Part shown: in pieces, positions 11,080-23,146 of the stretch
How positions within the stretch are numbered: the first letter of the stretch is position 1
Layout of the letters: every line of letters begins with the position of its first letter
Source of the DNA: Mantis religiosa
Lineage: Eukaryota; Arthropoda; Insecta; Mantodea; Mantidae
Direction of reading: 5' to 3'
Assembly (NCBI GenBank): GCA_030765055.1
Contig: CM060955.1
Coordinates: 159,253,243-159,317,242 of the forward strand
Length of the DNA stretch: 64,000 nucleotides
Notes under the pieces: model-generated
What the model saw: only the letters and a program-made list of their open reading frames with translations
Told to the model about the DNA's origin: nothing
Databases searched by the model: none
Program-made: the position numbers and the translations under genes

Positions 11080-11614
11080 GGCGAATGCTGGGTATGTTAA
11101 TTACATCCTCCGAATTTCCTGTCCCTCCATTTCATCTCCATTATCATTTGATATCATCTCTCATCTGGTGGTCTCTTTCAGGGTAGAAATGTCGGCGGGA
11201 GTATCGGCGGTACATGCCGCGATGGTATTCTCTGAGGATAACTACTTCCTCCTCCGGTAGGTCGGTTGCCGGTCTCCGCTCCTCTGTTAGGATCATTTCG
11301 CGGCCACCAGCCAGGGACCTTTAGGGCTAGGATCGCCTTCCAGGGACCTTTGAGGCTCCGCTGCTAGGCTCGTTGACGTCCCGTAATAGGGGAGCGTGTC
11401 CGCTGTCTTGGCCTGTTGGGGGAAGTCTATCCAAGTAAACTTTAGGGACCCTGCCCTCCGTGCTTTTGTGACCCCTTGGGTCGATCGCCCACTATCTCCT
11501 TCGCCCCATTCTTCCTCCCGGAAATGCCCCACTTGGGGTATAGGAACAATGGCCTCAGCATGGTGGCCTACGTACCGAATCCCTTCCGTAACGACGTCCT
11601 AATCCTAATCCCTC

Positions 11615-12238
11615 AATTCAGGGAGGTGTCTGGCACTGCGCCCTCTAGGGCGGAGAGAATAGCCGCCCCGGGTAGTTTTAAAACAATTTTGTTAAAGGGT
11701 ATGCGTGTATTTGTGTCTTCTGTCTTTCTGTCCAGGTGTCTGTGTACTCCTTAACTCGACAACGTTGGACAAATACCACTATTTTCCAAAATCGTATTAC
11801 AAAAATGTTCAAGAAACCCCCGCAACCTCAAACTACCCTTTATATGAAAAATATTTCTTTATTTTTGAATTTCTCAAAACTAACTGTAAGGGTACTGGTT
11901 TAAACATCGTATACGTTAGCTATTTACACGAAAAAAAGTTTATTACTTGCAGAATTTCTCATGAAAACATATGAAGTAGCTTATTTAGTCTGAATTGTTT
12001 ATAACTGCAAAACCATAAGAAATACTACACAGAAGAATGTTCAAAACACACGATTTATTTTAAATATGTATATTTTTCTGTTACATATGCAATTTAATAA
12101 ATATTCTTTGTAATTAATTGTAGTTACTTATACTTGGATACGTTTTTTTTCCGTGGTTATTCACAAAGTATGAACTTCCAAAGCCATCACACGTTAAGAA
12201 AACCTGACAATCACTTTACCACCTGTATCCTTATATTC
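11615..12238. other. AT-rich non-coding stretch, nothing recognised
   Basis: It lies between two SINE-A copies. Short frames only. A segment at about 12160-12190 faintly resembles the dispersed repeat noted at 560-610. Confidence 0.4.
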
Positions 12239-12795
12239 ACCGAGCAGATGGCTCAGGCGGTTTCGTCTGTGAAAGGTCCGGGTTCGAATTCCGTCACCGA
12301 CCAACTTGACCCAAGGTTTTTATGGGGTTTTCCCGGATCCCCAGGCGAATACCTGGTAGGTTAATTACATCCCCCGAATTTCCTGTCCCTCCATGTCATC
12401 TCCATTATCATTTCACATCATTTCTCACCTGATGGTCTCTTTCAGGGTAGAAAGTGTCGGCGGGTGTCTTGGCGCTGCATGGCAGGATGATATGCTCCAG
12501 GTAAACACTTCCTCCTTCGGTATGGCGGTCTCCGGTCTCCAAGCTCGATCTGGTTGAACCGTTTCCGGACCATAGAAGGGTGCGGTGCCTTTTGTACTGG
12601 CTTGCCGGGGAGTTTCCAACTGGGCAGGTATATGGACCCTGCCCTCTTCACTGTCGTGGCTCCTTGGGACGGCTGCTGTTTCCTCTCGCCTTATCCTTCC
12701 TCCCGGGGGTGCTCCACTTGGGGCGCAGGTACAATAGATCAAAACCGGCCACAGTGCCGAATCCCCTCCATACCGTAATCCAATCCTTATACTTA
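12239..12795 (+). mobile_element. SINE-A copy 4, near full length without 29-bp array
   Basis: The head has an A-box TGGCTCAGGCGG and a B-box GGTTCGAATTCC. It is followed by the family body (TCCCCCGAATTTCCTGTCC, CTGATGGTCTCTTTCAG) and 3' segment (GGAGTTTCCAACTGG, CCTCCCGGGGGTGCTCC). The 3' end has a short AATCC-like tail near 12775-12795. The position where copy 5 carries its 29-bp array has no unit here. Confidence 0.85.
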
Positions 12796-12961
12796 ATACG
12801 AAATGCTTAAATGTTTAGCGTAAGTTTAACTAGATTAGCGAGAAGCTGTTCTTTTTTTATCTGCTCTTTGCTATCCTACTATCTTATCATGTACAAGAAG
12901 GAATTGCATTCTATCCAAAATCTGAAACCAATATTTTAGAAGAAATACACACGGGTCCATC

Positions 12962-13084
<123 letters not shown>

Positions 13085-13261
13085 AGTATACCTGAAAAAC
13101 AAAACTATACGAAGCTCATCTTCAAAGGATGTGATAGGTAGATTTCCATGAAAATCCTTCCACACCAAGCTACACTTTACATGGAGCATTTTCGAAACTG
13201 TCATTTTCTCAAAAATAGCTGTAACGATTTTGATTAAAATACCATATCTTTTAAATTCACC

Positions 13262-13807
13262 TTGCGCAGGCCTGCTGCTCCGGCAAATATACGACTCTAT
13301 AACACTGAAGTGCACTGGTTACCTTCTGATTGTGCAGTCAAATATATTGGCGTCCATCTTGATCGTCGACTGACATGGAGTACACATATCAAAAGCAAAC
13401 TAAATCAAGCCTATGCTCGTCTTCACAAGTTGTATCCCATCCTCAACCGCAAATCCTCTTTACGAGTCGAATGTACGCTGCTACTATACAAGAGTATTCT
13501 ACGACCGCTTCTTTTATATGCCAGTCCTGTATGCGGATGTGCTTCACCTACTCATATTCACCAACTCCAGGTGTTTCAAAACAGAATATTACGATTGTCT
13601 GTGAACGCCCCATGGTACGTCCGGAATGCACAGCTGCATAGAGAATTGAACATAGTCAGCATTAATGAGTACATCTCTACAACGACAAGCAGATTGTTTG
13701 CTCACCTTCCTTATGTATCAGGTGCTTTATTCTTCCAACTGGGCTGTCGCCTTGATGCTGCACCAAGACTGAAGGCACGGTTGTCACCGGACATTTTATT
13801 TCTATAA
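13262..13807 (+). pseudogene. jockey-type reverse transcriptase, C-terminal fragment
   Basis: About 181 codons from the thumb and C-terminal part of a jockey-clade reverse transcriptase. The motif VKYIGVHLDRRLTW, then HIKSKLNQAYARLHKLYPIL, and later LRPLLLYASPVCG are typical of these proteins just after the catalytic palm, where the polymerase YADD box would lie upstream and is missing. The open frame has no internal stop, so the insertion may be fairly young. No methionine start is expected, and the first codons are simply the truncation point. It has no stand-alone function. Confidence 0.9.
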
Positions 13808-14007
13808 TGTTTATTGATTATGTAATGAAGAGGTTATTTAATTTAAACTTACACTACTCAGACCAGGTTGCTCGAGGACTCTAATATGAGTATCCTCTTT
13901 CCCTGTATAATTTTATTATGTATATTATGTATATAGCTCCACAATTTGTATAGCACTAACTGCGCTGAGCATTTGAAATAAAAATATTCAACCAAATTAA
14001 AAAAAAA
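13262..14007 (+). mobile_element. 5'-truncated jockey-like LINE
   Basis: Coding sequence begins abruptly at about 13262 in the middle of the reverse transcriptase and runs to a stop at 13805-13807. It is followed by a 3' UTR with AATAAA at 13977-13982 and an A9 tract at 13999-14007. This is the layout of a 5'-truncated poly-A retrotransposon. No convincing target duplication was found. Confidence 0.85.
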
Positions 14008-15027
14008 TGCATCACAAGTGAAATATATATCTTCAGCTTTCTGGGAATGTCCTTAGATATACTCCTCTATATTCTGGATAACTTTTTTATAACTTATAAA
14101 CCGTAAGAGATAGATAACATAAACAAAAACATATATTCTGTTAAAACACCCAATGTCAAATTACATTTAGTTGTGGACTGAACCACTTCGAGATATTTCT
14201 TGTTATTTGCATGAATTTGTCAATACTTGTTTTAAATGGTATGTCGTTATTCGCATTTTTATCTCTTAGCCATACAAAGAGAATGGAAAGTTAAACCCAA
14301 CCTATAGCGACCAGCTTTGAACTGTCACTTAAAGTCTACTGTATTCTTATTTACCTTTGTCTACATAAAGATAATGTTAATCTTAACAGAAGTAGATAGG
14401 GGAATAAAGATGTTTCCCTTTTTATATAGGGAACTCAAAACGTGCATTTTGATTCATAATTAACATGCTTGAATGTTACGTAGTATTTAATCCAAATGAA
14501 GAGCAGAGAAAGCACTTAAAGTGTACTACGATTGCTGATCGAACTGTTAACCTGTTGGGAGCGATAGGCATTTGTCACTGAGCGGCGTTTCCTCAATGAA
14601 GTCTTTACGTGGTTGAACACCGGCAAGGCAGTCAGTAAATGCAACTTGTCAGGTGGGTAATTAAAAAGAAATCTAATCCAATTTGGTTTAGAGAGAGATA
14701 GAGAGCGAGTCTACGTGCCCAACGTCTTGCAGCCCCCTCGCTAGAACACATTGCATCATACACTTCCCCTCCATCGCGGCGGTGGAGGGAAGGAAGGTGA
14801 AAAAAAAAAAAAAGAACAATCGGCTCGCTGTAGAGCAGCACTTCGCAGAAACGCATGTAGGCAGGCACGCACGCGCAGTACACACGCATTCTTATGATGT
14901 AACAAAATGTGTTTCTGAAGTTATCGCTTCCTCGTTTGTTTCATTTTTTAATGCTTGCTGGCGTAGCAGGTGTATCTGTTGCCGGATTTTAGTTTTATAC
15001 AAATGTATTATCATTAATTATTATTAA
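14008..15027. other. non-coding stretch, nothing firm recognised
   Basis: AT-rich sequence. At about 14220-14420 it weakly resembles 470-700 (spaced matches around CATACAAAGAGAATGG). An A13 run lies near 14800 and no gene is supported. Confidence 0.4.
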
Positions 15028-15303
<276 letters not shown>

Positions 15304-15309
15304 TCTTCT

Positions 15310-15958
15310 TTACCACTATCTCACAACTTTTGTTGGTATTGATGCTGCTGAGAAGAATTTCATCTTATTCAGCAGTCAAAAACTTCCTCACAATGTGTCA
15401 TGTTTGGAGTAGTGTTGCTCGTTGTATATTGCTGATTATCTTCACTGGAATTCCGATGTTCTCTGCCAAGAATTTTGAGACCACACCTTCCACCGATATA
15501 ACTATTGGTATAATTTTTACACTTTGTAATTTCCATAGATTTTTGACCTCTAATGCCAGGCTCTGTTTTTACTGACTTTATGCATTTCTGTTTTCCTTCA
15601 GTTATGAGTGGATGGGTTGCAGCCAGCAATTATAATTGCCTTAGAGCCTTTTTTATCAATCAGTAGTAGGTCTGTTCGATTAAAGTCAACTGTTTTATCA
15701 GTTGTTATCACTCTATCCCAATATAACAGGGATTCTCCGGATTCAAGAATTGTTCTAGAGTATATTTGTAAAACGGTGGTAGATTTTGAATAACATTGTG
15801 TTGGAGGGGTATTTGTATGTGGAGAATTTTTGCTACCTAGTTATATCTTGCTAGATATGGGTTATCTACTAGCGCTTGACAAGCAGAGTTATATGCTCTA
15901 TACTTTCACCCTGTAAATTTCATTTCCGACATCTGTCATCTGTATTCACGAGGGTTGT
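15310..15958 (-). pseudogene. LINE ORF2 C-terminal domain remnant
   Basis: Translated on the minus strand in shifting frames, the segment shows the C-terminal region found after the reverse transcriptase in one large group of LINEs. In order it shows DRCRK and HIT with a damaged zinc finger, ALVDNPYLARYN, SLLYWDRVITTDKTVDFN, DLLLIDKKGSKAIIIAGCN, then VKIIPIVISVEGVVSK and HIVRKFL. Several stops and frameshifts break it. It appears continuous with a reverse transcriptase piece at 16860-17075 once the mariner remnant and SINE-C between them are removed. The clade is not assigned. Confidence 0.75.
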
Positions 15959-16538
15959 TCAATAAAGAATGATCATAATTTTTATTATGGTCATAATTTT
16001 TCGCACTAAAATTCAATCTTATTATATTCTGTTAGCTTAAAGTGAAACAAACACGGCGTAGTGGTTTCATTGTTGCTACTCCTGGTTCCCGCTTGTGAGA
16101 ACCAGGCAAGTTCAGACATGTTCAATATCGCCTACAGCTGCAATGGAGGTAACACGTGAGGAACAATATGCGGCTTTGAAATTCTGCTTTCCTCTCAACA
16201 AATCTTCAATTGCGGCCTATACAATGTTACAGGAGGCCTAAGGAGAGTCTCTTCTTGCCTACAGCACAGCTCGAAGGTGGTTTAAAATGTTTAAAGAGGG
16301 GAGACAATCAATTTCAAAGGAAAGTTGACCCGGTGCTCCAGTTACTGCTCTTACGGAAGAAAACATCAACACTGCTGCTGCCGTTGTGAGAGAGGATCGA
16401 CGAATTACCTTAAGATCACTTTCTGAAATGCTGAACATTTCATTGGGTGCCACACGTTGGTGACGTGGAATGGTTTATCAGCATTTTGTACCTGCACACA
16501 CATCGGTAACTGGACAATACTACAAGGATGTGAAATGA
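15959..16538 (+). mobile_element. mariner-like element remnant, 5' end only
   Basis: It begins with a mariner-style terminus CGAGGGTTGTTCAATAAAG at 15959. An N-terminal transposase reading from ATG 16143 gives MEVTREEQYAALKFC, then a stop near 16240. Further readable pieces are STARRWFKMFKEGR, GAPVTALTEENIN and REDRRITLRSLSEMLNIS, which form the helix-turn-helix part. It then jumps to a short downstream-like piece (VPAHTSVTGQYYKDV). The catalytic half and right terminus are absent, and a SINE-C follows directly. It is a dead, internally deleted copy inserted in LINE sequence. Confidence 0.75.
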
Positions 16539-16540
16539 AA

Positions 16541-16772
16541 TGTGTAGTGTTTAACGCCCGCTTTTACTACATTCGGCACCGCAGGCGTTGACACTGATGA
16601 TACATGAGATGAAGATGGAGCACCGGTGGAATGAGATGGCGAGGGAAACCGGAGATCCCAGAGAAAAAAACAATCCCAGCGCTTTGTTGTCCACCACAAA
16701 TCTCAGTTTGCGGTCGCCTGGGATCGAACCCGGGCCACCTTGGTAAGAGCCAAGCGGTCTAACCACTCAGAT
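16541..16772 (-). mobile_element. SINE-C copy 1
   Basis: The reverse complement carries GAGTGGTTAGACCGCTTGGC (A-box region) and GGGTTCGATCCCAGG (B-box). It is followed by a body shared with 38842-39090: ATTTGTGGTGGACAACA, TCTCATTCCACCGGTG and AAGCGGGCGTTAAACACT. The extreme head is shortened compared with the second copy. Confidence 0.85.
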
Positions 16773-16859
16773 TTCCTGTTTATGCTATTCTTAAAATAAG
16801 ATCTGAAGCTTTCCTGGCGACGAATATATTTCAGATCTTCTCGGGAAACAAGCCAGGCG

Positions 16860-17075
16860 AAAAGACGATTTGAATTGGATTTTTAATTTTCTGAGATATA
16901 TGCTATTCTTGTATTATTTTTACAAGAGCACAGTTAAAGAGTAGTGGAGAAAGACCATCCCCTTGTCTTACTCCTCTTTTAACTTTGAAAGATTCACAAA
17001 TGTCCCCCATAAATTTAATTTGTATCTGTTTGTATCTGTATTTGTTAGTTTCTTTGTAACAAGTGCAAGAGTTTT
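16860..17075 (-). pseudogene. LINE reverse transcriptase fragment
   Basis: On the minus strand one frame reads IKFMGDICESFKVKRG followed by VRQGDGLSPLLFN. This is the conserved GVRQGDGLSPLLFN block of LINE reverse transcriptases, just before the YADD-containing block, which is not seen. A frameshift precedes it, and the 5' side runs into the long AAT array. It probably belongs with the C-terminal piece at 15310-15958. Confidence 0.8.
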
Positions 17076-17083
17076 ACTGTCTA

Positions 17084-18744
<1,661 letters not shown>

Positions 18745-18835
18745 CGTATCCCCTGGGATGGGATCGAATCCGGGCGCATTGCGTAGCAAGGAACCAAAGC
18801 TCAATGTCTTAGCGCCCAAGGCCAACTGCGCAGGA
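18745..18835 (-). repeat. tRNA-like segment (SINE head)
   Basis: The reverse complement contains GCGCTAAGACATTGAGC and a B-box-like GGATTCGATCCCATCC, the spacing of a tRNA-type promoter. Arms are imperfect. I treat it as the head of a tRNA-derived SINE without an identifiable body. Confidence 0.45.
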
Positions 18836-18946
18836 CTGCTTCAATAATTGCAATATTTTTATTTTTAAAACACTAATACAGCTTAAACCCACCAGAACAA
18901 ATGGATCTTTTTGGAATATATTTATAGAGTAAGCTTTCACAAAAAT

Positions 18947-19177
18947 TCGGTCGGTCGGTCGGTCGGTCGGTGGGTCGGTGGGTCGGTGGGTCGGTGGGTC
19001 GGCTGGTCGGTTGGTCGGTTGGTCGGTTGGTCGGTTGGTCGGTTGGTCGGTTGGTCGGTTGGTCGGTTGGTCGGTTGGTCGGTTGGTCGGTTGGTCGGTT
19101 GGTCGGTTGGTCGGTTGGTCGGTTGGTCGGTTGGTCGGTTGGTCGGTTGGTCGGTTGGTCGGTTGGTTGGTTGGTTG
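18947..19177. repeat. GGTCGGTT octamer minisatellite
   Basis: The array changes phase along its length. It starts as TCGG tetramers, passes through four GGGTCGGT octamers, then about 20 GGTCGGTT octamers, and ends in GGTT tetramers. It abuts the 3' end of a dead LINE at 19178. Gly-Trp-Ser-Val reading frames are artefacts. Confidence 0.95.
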
Positions 19178-20369
19178 CTAATGCTCATGGAGTTGGAGAA
19201 TTTCCATTTTCCTTCTGGCCTCCCAATAACGTGTGACTAGTTGTGCTGTCAGTTCTCCGTTTGTTTTTGTCAGGGAACTACACTGGAGCAGACGATCTCC
19301 GTCCATCAATGAGTTCGGTTCCCTACACAGTGTGCAGATCGGGGATTCAAAAATATTAATCCTGTATAGATGAGCGGCCAAACAGTCGTGGCCAGTAGTC
19401 AGTCGGAAGATGGCAACAGTACTGCTTCTTGGGTAGTCTGGGATAGGATTTTTACTTCCTTGTAGAATTTACCATTGCTTGTTGGTACTTTTTTCTTTGC
19501 ATTCTTCTTTCCAGAATAAGTTGATTCTATTGTTTATATGTAGTTTTGATGTGTGGAATGAGGTTTTTTGTTGGCAGCTTTGTTTTATTTGTGTTCCTTT
19601 TTTGCCAAGGAATCTGCTATTTCATTGCCTGTAATTCCACAGTGGGATGGAATCCACTGGAAGTGTATTTATTAGACCTTGTAGTATTCGTAATGAACTA
19701 TAAATTTCAAGTATTCTATTGTTGTTAGGGTAGAGTGAGGATAGGGCTTGAAGTGCTGGTTTAGAATCACTGCTTTAGAGAAAGAGTTCACATGGTTGAA
19801 GAGTTGTTTCAGCGAGGTGTTGATTGCTTCTAATTCTCCATCATAGTGGGTTGCTAGAGTGCCCAAACAGATGTAAAAATTGAATATTTTACTATGTATT
19901 CCTGCTCCAGCATTACTTTCTTTGTCAAATAGGGAACCGTCTGTGTATATGTGTAGCCATGAGTCTTGTGGATAATAAGTTTCAATTGTTTCTAGAGCTA
20001 GCATTTTAAGTGTTTCTGCACTTACATCCCTTTTTGACTCTATATTTTAGGTTGTGATAGAGGGCAGATTGCAAATGGGAAATGTTCAATTTTGTTTGTG
20101 TCTTCAAGATTGTATTTTCTCTGTAGGTTATAGGCTTTCTGCATAAATCCTTCTTGTGATTTTAAGATCCTTTCTTTGCTTTTCTAGTTCTTCCAGTGAG
20201 TAATAAAGGGAAGCCTTTGTAGTTTTTCATTTAGGAGGAGATTCTGGTTTTCCATTTCATATTTAATAGGCAAGTTATTTTTAGCAATTTGCATTGCAGT
20301 AATTGGTGTTGATTTGACTGCTCCCATTATTAGTCTGAGTGCTTGGTTCGCTAATGTTTGAAGAACCAA
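19178..20369 (-). pseudogene. dead LINE: RT thumb, RNase H and zinc-knuckle remnants
   Basis: On the minus strand three blocks stand in the order expected of an RNase H-encoding LINE. The first (20184-20369) reads ALRLIMGAVKSTPITAMQ, the thumb region after reverse transcriptase. The second (19600-20004) is RNase H, with IYTDGSLFD and GELEAI near its start and WIPSHCGITGNEIADSLAKK at 19603-19662. The middle acidic motif is lost. The third (19178-19410) reads TTGHDCLAAHLYRINIF and CTLCREPNSL, the C-terminal finger region. Frame changes and stops separate the blocks. The 5' end coincides with a foldback and the 3' end with the octamer minisatellite. Confidence 0.82.
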
Positions 20370-20410
20370 ATACTCAGACTAATAATGGGAGCAGTTAAAT
20401 CAACACCAAT
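20302..20410. repeat. inverted repeat (48-bp arms, 13-bp spacer) of LINE sequence
   Basis: The left arm 20302-20349 and right arm 20363-20410 are reverse complements with three mismatches. Both arms encode the LINE sequence around LRLIMGAVKSTP, in opposite directions. The left arm belongs to the minus-strand LINE at 19178-20369, so the right arm is an inverted second copy of the same segment. Confidence 0.9.
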
Positions 20411-20461
20411 CAGAAAAATATAGAGTTACCCTTTTTAATAGATAGAGTAAACATGATAAAT

Positions 20462-20575
20462 TCAATGCCATGGCCGGAATTTGAACCACGGATCTCCTGG
20501 TCTCCGTCAAGTCGCTCTTAACCTTTGAGCTACCATGGTCAACGCGCCGTCATGACATTAAATTCTCCAATTGAC
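20462..20575 (-). mobile_element. SINE-D copy 1 (tRNA-like)
   Basis: The reverse complement reads AATTGGAGAATTTAATGTCA, then GTAGCTCAAAGGTTAAGAGCG (A-box region) and GTGGTTCAAATTCCGGCC (B-box), then GGCATTGAATTT. The same order of segments occurs at 26316-26440. Limits are approximate. Confidence 0.65.
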
Positions 20576-21316
20576 TCGTATATTTCCCTGTAAACCACTA
20601 GGGGCTCTCGCATCCGAGATACACCGTTTGTGGCGACTTACTATCGTAAGTAGTTGAGTTCCAGGCGTCATCATTTAACTCTTATCTTACTTGACTGTAA
20701 AGAGAATTGACAAAAATGTCAGTGTGTAACGAAATGTTTGTGAATTGATATCTCACGTAGTTTTTATCTTAAACCATATTTGTTATGGTCATTTTAATTC
20801 TCTCTCTTTTTTCTCCATTGACTGATGTATTCAAACCTCATATTCCAAACCTATCTCCCGTGTTCTGTGAATGTCAGTCTCTCCTATCTTATTTGAGGAA
20901 CAGTTGAATGTATAGTAACAACTGCAATCTAACCAGATAGTGGTGAGTTGGGAAAGCTCATACACACACACACACACTACGTGACTGCTGTCAGGTGATT
21001 GCGCCTTGTTCATTGGTTGGAATTTCGACTCGTCGTTCCCACACCCTCGGCCAACATATGGTTGCTGCCGTCACTAATAACAGACGGATGGATTCCAGAA
21101 GACAATGACGCAGATTCTTGTCATCACTGCAGCACGTGGAGCAGTTAATGATGGCCAATCTATTTTCGGCTTGGCTCCGTAAATTGATCCAATTTTTACT
21201 TCCTCTACCACGTATATACTAAATAAAGAAGCAATTGCATCACACCTAAATATTGGATTAAAAACAAAACTTAAAATTTAAGTTCAGCGTCTTCCAAGAT
21301 TTAAAACGAATATTTT

Positions 21317-21359
<43 letters not shown>

Positions 21360-22523
21360 CCCAATTATCACCGCTCTTTCGTGCAATGTTATGAAACTTT
21401 GAAACAATGCACAGTCAGGCCTCAGTTTAGAGCAAGAGCTTTCTCTCACGGTCTGCGTGGATATATATAGAGAAGTAAGGATGACACCAATGGCACTGGA
21501 ATCCAATTATACAAATATTAAATATTTGTTACTAAATTTCCACTTAGCTTTAAGAAATTGATGTTAATACTTCTTTCTAATGAAGATCGATTTCGAAGGC
21601 AAATCACATTTGTCCTCAGTTCACAACAAACTCCGTTGTCAAGGAAATTTCGGTTACCATGTTTTTTCTTTTGTTTTGTTATGTTTTCAGCATTACCAAC
21701 ATCTGAAGACGAAACAAACCTAAATTGTCACTTGTCCTTCTAAATTTACGTAATACTGGCGAAATTGTTTCGTGCGTCTGCTAATGACATGCATTTTAAT
21801 TAAATTCGTTTCAAATTTGTTTCCCACGTGACATCTCTCACTAAGCTTATACTTCTGGGAATAAAAGTTTTGCTGTAACATTTTCATAGTTTGCTTCATA
21901 TTTATCATCCGAAACAGTCAATTTTTGAGTCGCTACTATATTATTATGCATTAAAGACATTATGCTTACACCTTTGCTCTATTAGATTCGTTACACAACT
22001 GTTTGATCAACTGATTTACAGCATGGCAACACTTGACGTCATTGAGAAACTTTACGTTGATTGGATAGTTCTCATATACGCAATAAGTTCACGGACCTTG
22101 GTCAACTCTCAATTTTTGATGCATTCTTAAAATCGTTTATCTGTAGAAGCAATTGATTTTTTCATACAAGGAGCTTTATCTCTCTGCTTGGTTGAGAGAA
22201 CACGTTAAAGAGACTGGAAACTATAAAACATATCAAACTGTATATCTGAAAATGTTTATGAAAAACTTACACCTTATGCCATCGCATAATATATTTTACT
22301 CTATAACTAGCTCAAAAACCCGATATTGCCCTGGTATAACGGTTTATCCCTACAACATTTAGACTTAGGTTGCCCTTGCCCAATACTTTTTGAGCTTCTT
22401 TAGCATTTAAAATGGTAAAGGACTTAATTAAAGACAAAACAATAAATATAGTACAAATACTAGGAAATGCTCAACAAAGTCAAAAGAAAAGAAATAAATG
22501 TAATACTTTTCCGTTGTTTTTAA
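20576..22523. other. non-coding stretch with one poly-A run
   Basis: No gene is supported. The only notable item is the A41 run at 21318-21358. Confidence 0.4.
21318..21358. repeat. poly-A run (41 bp)
   Basis: An uninterrupted run of A. It could be the tail of a retroposed sequence on the plus strand, but no recognisable element precedes it. Confidence 0.9.
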
Positions 22524-22710
22524 TTTACGTCCTCCAACGTTAGATCATTTAGAACGATGAATGAAATGTTGCTTAAATGAGTCCAGGATACATAGAGCAT
22601 AGTTACCAGAAATTCATCTTTCAGGATAGGAGAAACTCCCAGGAAAAATCTTATGCAGATATTCATCCTGACCGAGATCCGAACTAGGGACCTCTTGAAC
22701 GTGAGATCAT
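22524..22710 (-). mobile_element. SINE-B copy, single body unit
   Basis: On the minus strand the head (CTCACGTTCAAGAGGTCCC, GGATCTCGGTCAGGATGA) is followed by one body unit ending in CTAACGTTGGAGGACGTAAA. This is the unexpanded form of the elements at 7771 and 32030. Confidence 0.85.
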
Positions 22711-23136
22711 CAGAGAAGACTAGAAAATACACAACACTTTTATATTGCAACTCACTAATTTGTAAAGTGCAATGTAATCGGTGTAGCTCGTGATTGCGAG
22801 TTTATTGTTCATTGACTTTTGGCTATCTTCATATCTCATTTTGAGGTGCCCCCCCCCCTATGAAAAGTTTAGCAATTTCTGGTATATATTGTGAAATAAT
22901 TTGCTGTGATGAAGGAAGTATACTGCATCCGTCTTAAGAAACACACTTTTTGTATTACTCCGAGCCCACGTACACAAGCGTGACAGACGACAGTGACACT
23001 TTTGCCCATGTGTCACGTCATATTACATTCAAACAAGTTGTTGCTTACCAGTAGATTTTGTTTGCGGAAAATGCTCAACAGGAAAGTGTGCTTCTTAGGA
23101 CGGCACGAGTACAGCTGTAAAATGTTTTTCAGAAGG
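22711..23136. other. non-coding stretch, nothing recognised
   Basis: It contains a C9-C10 run near 22850 and no supported gene. Confidence 0.4.
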
Positions 23137-23146
23137 AATTAGCTTG

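Larger units (their letters stand above)
9824..11614 (+). mobile_element. SINE-A copy 3, split by a LINE insertion
   Basis: The head and first 117 bp (9824-9940) end at CCCGGGTCGCT. The body resumes at about 11080 with GGCGAATGCTGGGTATGTT, exactly the segment expected next from other copies. The 1.1 kb between is a LINE in the opposite direction. The body includes roughly two degenerate copies of the 29-bp unit (about 11308-11375, CCAGCCAGGGACCTTT). It ends with a short AATCC-type tail near 11590-11612. Confidence 0.85.

Noticed and set aside
18947..19177. Telomeric repeat
   Set aside because: Insect telomeres usually carry TTAGG. The unit here is GGTCGGTT with ordered phase changes and lies internally beside a LINE.
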